Assembly: GCA_002341165.1 (NCBI GenBank)
Contig: DDNL01000029.1
Location: 1 to 16,619, forward strand
Direction: 5' to 3'
From: Shewanellaceae bacterium UBA2521
Lineage (GTDB): Bacteria; Pseudomonadota; Gammaproteobacteria; Enterobacterales; Shewanellaceae
DNA: 16,619 bases
Shown: positions 7,790-13,782 of the stretch, one piece after another
How positions within the stretch are numbered: position 1 is the stretch's first letter
How the letters are laid out: each line of letters begins with the position of its first letter
Program-made: the position numbers and the translations under genes
The notes under the pieces: model-generated
The model's input: the letters and a program-made list of their open reading frames with translations, nothing else
Database searches by the model: none
Told to the model about the DNA's origin: nothing

Positions 7790-8690
7790 TGACAACAGCT
7801 ATTGTGGCATGGTCGCCATTGTAGGCCGTCCTAATGTGGGGAAATCCACTTTACTAAATCGACTTTTAGGTCAAAAAGTCTCGATTACATCCAGAAAACC
7901 ACAAACGACTCGTCACCGTATTTTGGGTATTTATACCGAAGGTGCGCACCAAGTTGTTTTCGTGGATACACCTGGACTACATATTGAAGAAAAACGTGCC
8001 ATAAACCGTTTAATGAACCGCGCAGCAAAAAGTTCAATCGGCGACGTCGATATGGTATTGTTTGTAGTCGATGGATTAAACTGGACGGATGATGATCAAC
8101 ATGTGCTCAATAACTTAAAAAAAGCCAGTGGATCACGCAAGCATATCTTAATCATTAATAAAATCGATCAAATTAAAGATAAAAGTGCATTGTTACCGCA
8201 CATCGAAAGCCTTAAAGAAAAATTTGAGTTTGATGATGTCATACCTATGTCAGCAAAACAAGGCGATCAGGTCGAGACTCTTTTAGAGCTGGCAAAACGT
8301 AGCTTGTACCCGTCAGAGCATTTTTTTCCTGAAGACTATATCACCGATCGCTCATCTCGCTTTATGGCTTCTGAAATTATCCGAGAAAAGCTTATGCGCT
8401 TCACAGGTGAAGAGCTGCCCTACTCTGTTACAGTTGAGATTGAGCAGTTTGCAGCCATGCCTAATGGCGTCTATCACATCAATGGCCTAATTTTGGTCGA
8501 ACGCAAAAGCCAAAAGAAAATGATTATTGGCAATAAAGGTGAAAAAATTAAAACCATTGGCCGTGAAGCACGTATCGATATGGAAAAACTATTTGACCAA
8601 AAAGTCTTTCTAGAACTTTGGGTCAAAGTGAAATCTGGCTGGGCTGATGATGAACGCGCTTTGCGTAGTTTAGGCTATGGTGATGAATAA
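7776..8690 (+). CDS. era: GTPase Era, 30S ribosome assembly factor
   Basis: A 304-aa GTPase with a KH domain that binds the 3' end of 16S rRNA. G1 is GRPNVGKS (17-24), G2 is in the TTRHRI segment (44-49), G3 is DTPG (64-67), G4 is NKID (128-131) and the G5 SAK follows near 159-161. The C-terminal KH domain has the IIGNKGEKIKTIG motif (250-262). The length and the end SGWADDERALRSLGY match E. coli. The ATG at 7776 lies inside rnc, preceded at 7 nt by TGGAGT, which supports it over later starts. Confidence 0.96.
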   Translation: MQQNDDNSYCGMVAIVGRPNVGKSTLLNRLLGQKVSITSRKPQTTRHRILGIYTEGAHQVVFVDTPGLHIEEKRAINRLMNRAAKSSIGDVDMVLFVVDGLNWTDDDQHVLNNLKKASGSRKHILIINKIDQIKDKSALLPHIESLKEKFEFDDVIPMSAKQGDQVETLLELAKRSLYPSEHFFPEDYITDRSSRFMASEIIREKLMRFTGEELPYSVTVEIEQFAAMPNGVYHINGLILVERKSQKKMIIGNKGEKIKTIGREARIDMEKLFDQKVFLELWVKVKSGWADDERALRSLGYGDE

Positions 8691-8701
8691 GCGAGTAAGC
8701 C

Positions 8702-9397
8702 ATGCAAAGAGCTTATGTTCTAAGGGTTCGTCCTTTTAGAGATACGCAACATCTGATACAACTTCTTACCGAACATGATGGTTGTTTTACAGCCATCATT
8801 CGCACCGCTTCAGGCAAGCGCCAGCATACCAGTCGCGCAGCACTGCGCTTGTTTCAACCGATTTATATCACATGGCAAGGCCAAGGCCAACTCAAACGGA
8901 TCCAGCATATTGAAATAGGTACACGCGAGATCCCGCTTCAAGCAGAAAGAACGATTATGGCTTTTTATCTTAATGAGCTCTGTTTGAGACTTCTACCGCA
9001 GCAAGCACCAATAACAGGTTTACTTGATACGTATCATCACACTTTAATGCACCTTGCAAGCGATGCCGATCCGCAAGCCTATTTACGTTACTTTGAAGCT
9101 TTCTTATTACAAGAGTTAGGCTGTTTACCTAGTTTGATTCAAGATGAAAAACAAGAAGCTATCAAGCATACAACTTATTATCGCATCCAACCCATGCAAA
9201 ATTGGCAAGTCTGCCACCAAGACTATGGCGATAGTTATATCGGCGAAATGCTTTGGCAACTCCACCAGCACAGCTTACATCCTCAACACTTTCAATCCGC
9301 TCGAAAATTACTGCGACAGTTTTTACAGCCTTTACTCGGGCCCAAACCGCTTTCAAGTCGTCGTCTTTTTCAACATTATAAAAGGAATCAAACATGA
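8702..9397 (+). CDS. recO: DNA repair protein RecO
   Basis: A 231-aa recombination mediator that works with RecR and RecF to load RecA onto SSB-coated single strands. The N-terminal OB fold (about 1-80) includes YVLRVRPFRDTQHLIQLLTEH and the basic strand SGKRQHTSRAALRLFQP. The rest is the helical domain with ELCLRLLPQQAP and FEAFLLQELGCLPSL. There is no zinc-finger Cys cluster, as in E. coli. It starts 11 nt after era. Its stop overlaps the pdxJ start (ATGA), so the two are coupled. The Shine-Dalgarno is weak (GCGAGTAAG). Confidence 0.92.
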   Translation: MQRAYVLRVRPFRDTQHLIQLLTEHDGCFTAIIRTASGKRQHTSRAALRLFQPIYITWQGQGQLKRIQHIEIGTREIPLQAERTIMAFYLNELCLRLLPQQAPITGLLDTYHHTLMHLASDADPQAYLRYFEAFLLQELGCLPSLIQDEKQEAIKHTTYYRIQPMQNWQVCHQDYGDSYIGEMLWQLHQHSLHPQHFQSARKLLRQFLQPLLGPKPLSSRRLFQHYKRNQT

Positions 9398-10128
9398 AAC
9401 CGCTACTTTTAGGCGTGAATATTGATCATATCGCAACCCTACGCCAAGCACGAGGCACTTCTTATCCCGATCCTGTTCATGCTGCGCGTATTGCTGAACA
9501 AGCTGGCGCTGAAGGCATTACCCTACATCTGCGCGAAGACAGACGCCATATTCAAGATCATGATGTCTATGCCCTGCGTGAATCTATCACCACACGCATG
9601 AACTTTGAAATGGCACTCACAGAAGAAATGATACAGATCGCATGTAAGGTCAGACCGGAATATGTCTGCTTGGTTCCTGAAAAGCGTGAAGAGCTCACCA
9701 CAGAAGGTGGACTCAATTGTGTGATACAAATCGACGCGCTACGTGATGCCATTGCAAGGCTCTCACAACATCAAATTCAAGTGTCGCTTTTCATTGATGC
9801 AGATCCCAAGCAAATTGATGCTGCGGTGCAAGTCGGCGCCCCCATCATCGAACTGCACACAGGCTGTTATGCTGAAGCAACAGATGCAACCACACAGCAG
9901 ACTGAACTAGAACGCCTCAAAAGCATGGCGCATTATGCGCATGACCAAGGACTGATCGTGAATGCTGGACACGGACTCCATTATGAGAACGTACAACCTA
10001 TCGCCGCCATTGAAGTCTTGCACGAACTCAACATTGGTCATGCCATTATCGCTCGCGCTGCTTTCGATGGTTTAGAGACGGCTGTACGCACGATGCATCA
10101 GCTAATGCAAGATGCAAGAAAGGCTTAA
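9394..10128 (+). CDS. pdxJ: Pyridoxine 5'-phosphate synthase
   Basis: A 244-aa TIM-barrel enzyme that condenses 1-deoxy-D-xylulose 5-phosphate with 3-amino-2-oxopropyl phosphate to pyridoxine 5'-phosphate, in the DXP-dependent vitamin B6 route. Key segments are LLGVNIDHIATLRQARG (5-21), HLREDRRHI, LVPEKREELTTEGGL, VSLFIDAD, ELHTGCYA and the C-terminal NAGHGLHYENV and NIGHAIIARA. All match E. coli PdxJ closely. AAGGAA lies about 7 nt before the ATG, which overlaps the recO stop. In E. coli acpS follows pdxJ; here an accessory segment follows instead. Confidence 0.97.
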   Translation: MKPLLLGVNIDHIATLRQARGTSYPDPVHAARIAEQAGAEGITLHLREDRRHIQDHDVYALRESITTRMNFEMALTEEMIQIACKVRPEYVCLVPEKREELTTEGGLNCVIQIDALRDAIARLSQHQIQVSLFIDADPKQIDAAVQVGAPIIELHTGCYAEATDATTQQTELERLKSMAHYAHDQGLIVNAGHGLHYENVQPIAAIEVLHELNIGHAIIARAAFDGLETAVRTMHQLMQDARKA

Positions 10129-10202
10129 CTTCTCGATATATAATGCTCTTTTCAAGATAACAAAGCGTTGCGCATACGCAGATACATTCATAATATATGC
10201 AT

Positions 10203-10292
10203 AGACACCCAGCCTATTTGTGAGTGAACATATTTCGTCAATTCAATAGTCCGATGGGTGTCTTATTTTTATTTTTTTATTTTTATTTTTTT
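10203..10292 (+). ncRNA. Element A: stem structure with U-rich tail, sRNA or operon terminator
   Basis: AGACACCCA (10203-10211) and TGGGTGTCT (10255-10263) form a perfect 9-bp stem around 43 nt. Inside, CTATTTG (10214-10220) can pair with CAATAG. A long T-rich tract follows to 10292. It lies 75 nt after pdxJ, so it may end the lepA operon. A TAATAT at 10191-10196 with TTGCGC 17 nt upstream would place a start at about 10203, exactly at the stem, which also fits an independent small RNA. Element B at 10573 shares its 5' and 3' ends. Confidence 0.4.
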
Positions 10293-10306
10293 GAAGTCAC
10301 TTCAAA
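10290..10306. promoter_or_regulatory. Perfect 17-bp palindrome, candidate operator
   Basis: TTTGAAGT-C-ACTTCAAA is an exact dyad about 50 bp before the 53-aa ORF. It has no T-tract in the right place for a terminator, so binding of a dimeric regulator is the simplest reading. The protein is unknown. Confidence 0.4.
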
Positions 10307-10356
10307 CGTTATCATATGTAACCCCATCTATTTTAAATATAATAAGGCGTAGTAAA

Positions 10357-10518
10357 ATGAAAACTCTCTGTATAAAACAACAAGTCCAAGTACAAGGTGG
10401 CCAACCTCAAACTTTGATAGAATGGATAAAATATTATTTTAGCACTGCTCATCTCAAAACGAACCCAAAACTAAACCCACTTTCAGCAGCCTCTCTTTCT
10501 ATGCCTTATAACCAATAA
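10357..10518 (+). CDS. Small hypothetical protein
   Basis: A 53-aa ORF that I do not recognise. The ATG at 10357 has AAGGCG 7 nt upstream, so this start is preferred to the hydrophobic upstream extension at 10258, which only reads through the T-rich tail of element A. The peptide has one Cys (CIKQQ), a Gln-rich start, an amphipathic middle (TLIEWIKYYFS) and a Pro/Ser-rich tail ending in MPYNQ. No signal peptide is visible. It sits alone between elements A and B, with a palindrome upstream, which suggests its own regulated transcription unit. A TATAAT at 10338 is too close to serve it. Confidence 0.4.
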   Translation: MKTLCIKQQVQVQGGQPQTLIEWIKYYFSTAHLKTNPKLNPLSAASLSMPYNQ

Positions 10519-10572
10519 GCTCAACTGAAATAGATAAAAACCAAAGCTCAGGTTCATACCTCAAAAATTTCT

Positions 10573-10653
10573 AGACACCTATCTATTGTTTGATAAGAAA
10601 GTTTTTATTGATCAAAGCTGAATCTATCTATTTTGGGTGGGTGTCTTTTTTTT
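10573..10653 (+). ncRNA. Element B: stem structure with U-tract, terminator or small RNA
   Basis: AGACACC (10573-10579) pairs with GGTGTCT (10640-10646) and is followed by a run of T. Inside, TTTGAT can pair with ATCAAA. The 5' end (TAGACACC, then CTATT and TG) and the 3' end (GGGTGTCT) repeat those of element A. It is 54 nt after the 53-aa ORF and can terminate it. No convincing promoter lies directly upstream. Confidence 0.4.
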
Positions 10654-10791
10654 CTTTCTTGTTTTTATCTTTTCAGTTTTTGTTCTTTTTTTCTTTTAAG
10701 CTTATGCTTCATTTTTCTTGGTTTTATTTTGCTTCAGCTTGCATTCTAAGGTGTAGCAATACAAGATACATGTCGCTCCGCTTCAATTGCA
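10654..10791. other. Non-coding stretch led by a pyrimidine-rich tract
   Basis: From about 10646 to 10735 the plus strand is almost all T and C, with long T runs. The long hydrophobic frame through it (10590-10826) reflects this composition, not a gene. No RNA gene or promoter is recognised before the relic at 10792. Confidence 0.5.
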
Positions 10792-11098
10792 TCAGGTATA
10801 ATTTTGCCAAGACTTGTTTGAAATGAGCCTATTGTTACTCGAACCTACAACAGCATACAACTTTTCTGGGGACGATATGCTATTTTGGTATTGAGGGGTG
10901 AATTCGTATAGTCCGCGCTTTAGACCTCTCACTATATTTTGCGAATCGACTTGTACCGCCGTACTGTCAGAAGATACCCAACTATTAGGGTAAACATTCC
11001 CTATATCCTTTATCATCTATCGTATAAGAATTTACCCTTACAGGTATTTTTTTACAGAAACCTTCTCTCACATGTATGACTCTATGCTCATAATTCAC
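10792..11098 (-). pseudogene. Frameshifted relic of an Ig-like (Big_2-like) domain
   Basis: The minus frame 10792-11016 encodes a 74-aa piece with WVSSDSTAVQVDSQNIVRGL, which reads like the W-x-S-S-D-x-x-V-x-V-D-x-x-G-x-V-x-G-L core of bacterial Ig-like group 2 domains. The expected earlier half of such a domain (HVREGFCKKIPVRVNSYTID) lies directly upstream in another frame, from about 11098 to 11005. One frameshift near 11000-11016 joins them. The piece starts about 9 nt after the lipoprotein gene stop. It looks like the leftover of an exported or surface protein. A sequencing error or an independent short ORF are other options. Confidence 0.45.
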
Positions 11099-11106
11099 AT
11101 TAAGGA

Positions 11107-13161
11107 TTATGGAACTTGTTTAAATTCATAGCTCCAAGCTTGGCCATTAGCATTTTTCACATAAATACGTACAAATTGAGACGATTTAAGTGAGAGTGGA
11201 ATAGTATGTATGCCTTCTCTTCTTAAGTTTTTTTTAAGACTTTTTTGCCAGCCAGGTATAACATTATGTCTGTCTTTATCCTTCTTATCGACATTGACCC
11301 CGTTTGCAAAGGTCATGGCATTGGCTGAGCCATAGTATATATAAGTCTCAAAAGGTGGTTCACCCATTAAATTAATACGAACATTGGTTTGAGAAACTCT
11401 CTGCAACTCAACAAAAGGGTCTGATTTAATAGGGATAGGAGGAATTATAGTAGGCTCAAGTATTGGATTTGTTAATTGAATAGTTTTGGGGCGGCTAGGG
11501 TACATATAATGAATATACCCTCCTAAAAGAGGCGTAAATGCATCGCTAGTTGAATTTTGCTGCCATACTTTACTTTGATTTGAAAAATCGCCTTCTGGAA
11601 CCAATCGATCCAGCGGGTACCACTTTCCTTTACTGTAAGCCCAGCCTAATATGGTGATTTGCCTTTGATTATATCCTGTTCGGTTCACATTAGGTGCTCC
11701 AGCCACTTCTAAAAAGCTACCTATAAAATTATTTTTGCTTGTTGAGTCTTTTGAGCGTCCAGAAAACGCAAATTTCCATGCTTGTTCTTCGTAGTTGTAA
11801 TACATGGTGTGATATGTATCAAATTCGTCAGCGTTTCCATTCGATGTTGTTGTATTCGTTGCTCTTTCTCTTTGGATGAATAGGAGCTGTACAGGTGACT
11901 TGACGTTCTCATAAGGATTCCAGTTTTTATATTTTACTCCTATGCCTTCGTGATCAAAAACAGAATAAGTTGCTTCACTGGAACCTACATTAAGTAAATG
12001 TGACCAGTTGGCTAAACTTTTTATTGGTGTATCTTTGGCCGAATATGCCCATAAAGAAAAATTGATTTTGTTAGGTATACCTGTTTTTTTATTACGAGAA
12101 GATCCAAAATAGCCAAAAGGTGTTGTGATAGGAGAGTATAATTCTTGTTGATTTTTGCGAGCTGTTGTTTGAATAAGCCAATACTCAATTTTAGAGTTTG
12201 CAATTTTGCTACTTTGAAGCTTAAGATGCTGTGCTAGAGGCCTAAATCTTGTTCTAATAACTCCTGCATTGTTCGGCGTTACTGCGCTACCTTGAACAAT
12301 AATTCTCTTGAACAAGCCAACTCCCGTATTTTTATTGATAACATTTTTGGCTATAAGTTGTATTTCATATGCGCCTTCTTGAATATTTGGAAATGTTATG
12401 CGCCATTGAGCAGGATTTGATTCATCTCTTTGTTTTGTGATACACGTTGTTTCAGCGGCTGTATTTTCTTCTAGACGAACGAGTCGAACTATGACAGATG
12501 AACCCTTTTCATTAGGACTTGTGACAATATGCGTTAACAACTCGATATTTCCTGAACCTTTAAAGTAAACCGGCCAACGCAAAGGGACACCAGTATCTTT
12601 CCATTTACTCAGAGTTAGATAATCGTTGGGAGTGTGTCCAGTGAAATCTTTATCCGGTAGTTGAGCTGCTGAACTCGAGCTATCCTTGACGGTTATATCA
12701 AAGCCATGAGCATAAAAAACATTATTAGGATAAAGCAAAAGCGCATTATTAGGTGACCACTGTATATTATAAATCGAGTAATCTCTTGGATTAACCGAAT
12801 GCTGTGATACAGAAGTAAACTTTTGACCTTCTTCCAATAGATTAGACGTATTTGCTTCTATACATTTTATATCTGCCGTAAGAACCGGATCTTGCTTATC
12901 TGGAACTGCTCCATCATCTGGAATTACGCCATCAGCTGGAATTACGCCATCAGCTGAAACTACGCCATCATCTGGAATTACGCCATCATCTGGAATTACG
13001 CCATCAGCTGGAATTACGCCATCAGCTGGAGCATCTATGTTAACTGGATTTTCTTCATCAAAGAATAATACGTCTTCTGTTTTATTAGTACACGCTAAGA
13101 GAGCAAGGGATGAGATCAGCAAAAGGGTAATTAGCTTAGTGGACATAAAGTGCATGACCAT
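11107..13161 (-). CDS. Lipoprotein with DUF5077-like and DUF3472-like domains
   Basis: A 684-aa outer-surface or periplasmic lipoprotein. The signal peptide ends in the lipobox LLAC, with lipidation at C24. Seven hexapeptide repeats of the type P-[AD]-D-G-V-I (45-86) form an acidic stalk. Residues about 140-292 resemble DUF5077 (DYLTLSKWKDTG, WPVYFKGSGNIELL, EGAYEIQLIA). Residues about 300-520 resemble DUF3472 (FGYFGSS, KINFSLWAYS, HEGIGVKYKNW, then WKFAFSGRS, FIGSFLEVAG and YSKGKWYPLDRL). This pair is a known arrangement in exported proteins, with carbohydrate-linked roles suspected but not proven. The C-terminal 580-684 looks like an added beta domain. Starts at residues 1, 3 and 6 are possible; MSTKLITLLL (residue 6, 13146) gives the most typical lipoprotein signal. 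No clear ribosome site helps. No glycosidase neighbours are in view. Confidence 0.75.
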   Translation of the reverse strand: MVMHFMSTKLITLLLISSLALLACTNKTEDVLFFDEENPVNIDAPADGVIPADGVIPDDGVIPDDGVVSADGVIPADGVIPDDGAVPDKQDPVLTADIKCIEANTSNLLEEGQKFTSVSQHSVNPRDYSIYNIQWSPNNALLLYPNNVFYAHGFDITVKDSSSSAAQLPDKDFTGHTPNDYLTLSKWKDTGVPLRWPVYFKGSGNIELLTHIVTSPNEKGSSVIVRLVRLEENTAAETTCITKQRDESNPAQWRITFPNIQEGAYEIQLIAKNVINKNTGVGLFKRIIVQGSAVTPNNAGVIRTRFRPLAQHLKLQSSKIANSKIEYWLIQTTARKNQQELYSPITTPFGYFGSSRNKKTGIPNKINFSLWAYSAKDTPIKSLANWSHLLNVGSSEATYSVFDHEGIGVKYKNWNPYENVKSPVQLLFIQRERATNTTTSNGNADEFDTYHTMYYNYEEQAWKFAFSGRSKDSTSKNNFIGSFLEVAGAPNVNRTGYNQRQITILGWAYSKGKWYPLDRLVPEGDFSNQSKVWQQNSTSDAFTPLLGGYIHYMYPSRPKTIQLTNPILEPTIIPPIPIKSDPFVELQRVSQTNVRINLMGEPPFETYIYYGSANAMTFANGVNVDKKDKDRHNVIPGWQKSLKKNLRREGIHTIPLSLKSSQFVRIYVKNANGQAWSYEFKQVP
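12901..13026 (-). repeat. 18-bp tandem repeat, seven units, in the lipoprotein gene
   Basis: Seven consecutive 18-bp units (plus-strand form TGGAATTACGCCATCAGC, with a few changes) encode the acidic P-[AD]-D-G-V-I stalk. Some copies are identical in DNA, so the array has expanded or been homogenised recently. Since 18 is a multiple of three, copy changes would lengthen or shorten the stalk without breaking the frame. Confidence 0.9.
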
Positions 13162-13251
13162 TTATATAGTGCAGTGTTCTTTTATCGGGAATAACTCGTT
13201 TTGCTTTAGTGCTAATTAGCTAATACATAGATTTTGAATAGAAAAAAGGCG

Positions 13252-13356
13252 ACATCCACCTAGAGCTCTTATGCTATGTTTGATGCGCTGACAGCGACGA
13301 GTTGGCTCGTAAGAAATTTGAAGGGCACGACAAGAGCATAAAGCTCGGGTGGGTGT
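13252..13356 (+). ncRNA. Element C: candidate structured RNA of about 105 nt
   Basis: ACATCCACC and GAGCTCTTATGC (13252-13274) pair with GCATAAAGCTC and GGTGGGTGT (13336-13356), giving a long closing stem with two small bulges. A U-G pair makes the plus strand fold better than the minus strand. Inside are CGC-TGACA-GCG (13286-13296) and a perfect hairpin ACGAG-TTGG-CTCGT (13297-13310). The 3' arm shares the 10-mer GGGTGGGTGT with element B. It does not match SRP RNA, 6S RNA, tmRNA or a hammerhead. A small inverted-repeat mobile element is the other reading. Confidence 0.4.
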
Positions 13357-13363
13357 TTTCACC

Positions 13364-13575
13364 CTAAAGCACATAGGTACAGATTTCATTAAGAGAGCAA
13401 GAATGCTTTAAATCTTCTATTTGGGTATGGAGTTCATGCTGGAATTTAAGCATTTCGACATTGGGATCAGCTTGAATTTAAGTATCCTCGGTTCTACCTA
13501 CATACTCAGACTCATCAATATTAAGAATAGAAATAACAGCATTGAAGGATTTTAAGGTTACTTTTAGTTCTGTTT
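13364..13575 (-). pseudogene. Possible gene relic with an in-frame stop
   Basis: One minus frame reads about 70 codons from near 13575 down to TAG at 13364-13366, with a single TAA inside (about 13478-13480). Both sides of the stop look like ordinary helical protein: LKVTLKSFNAVISILNIDES before it and VEMLKFQHELHTQIEDL after it. The continuation past the stop suggests a decayed gene. Family not recognised, and chance cannot be excluded. Confidence 0.25.
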
Positions 13576-13638
13576 TGACGATTTAAGATTTCTTGAAAAA
13601 GATAAGATCTATTTTTGATATTTTTAATCATCCCAATG

Positions 13639-13672
13639 ACATACTTTGAGGTTGTATAAAGTATGTTTTTTT
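13639..13672 (+). terminator. Rho-independent terminator, plus strand
   Basis: ACATACTTT (13639-13647) and AAAGTATGT (13658-13666) form a perfect 9-bp stem with a 10-nt loop, followed by T residues to 13672. There is no plus-strand ORF directly before it, which hints at a non-coding transcript from the element C side. Confidence 0.6.
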
Positions 13673-13707
13673 AAAGTTGAAAGACAAAAGAGAGGAGAAG
13701 AAAAAGC

Positions 13708-13733
13708 AAAAAAGAAGCCAAACGGCTTCTTTT
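13708..13733. terminator. Terminator of the ypjD-yfjD operon
   Basis: AAAAGAAGCC (13710-13719) pairs with GGCTTCTTTT (13724-13733) around a 4-nt loop. Read on the minus strand it is followed by a T-run and lies 50 nt after the yfjD stop. The A and T flanks let it work on both strands. Confidence 0.85.
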
Positions 13734-13782
13734 CTATGCAGCACGCATTGACTGCTATATATGCGATACAATAAGGTTGAAT

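Larger units (their letters stand above)
13220..13782. other. Gene-poor stretch between the lipoprotein and yfjD
   Basis: About 560 bp without an intact gene. It holds element C (13252-13356), a possible minus-strand relic (13364-13575) and two terminators (13639-13672 and 13708-13733), each listed separately. I see no tRNA or insertion sequence here. Confidence 0.6.

Noticed and set aside
9144..9425. Plus-strand 93-aa ORF across the recO-pdxJ junction
   Set aside because: It is a different frame of recO and pdxJ, both firmly identified.
10590..10826. Hydrophobic 78-aa plus-strand ORF
   Set aside because: It is a Phe/Ser/Leu-rich reading of the pyrimidine tract and part of element B; composition explains it.
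10840..10860. Minus-strand GGTTCGAG sequence resembling a tRNA T-loop
   Set aside because: The flanking bases do not form the T-stem and there is no cloverleaf around it.
13252..13356. Element C as a hammerhead ribozyme or retron RNA
   Set aside because: CTGACAG is not the hammerhead CTGATGA core, and no reverse transcriptase gene is nearby.
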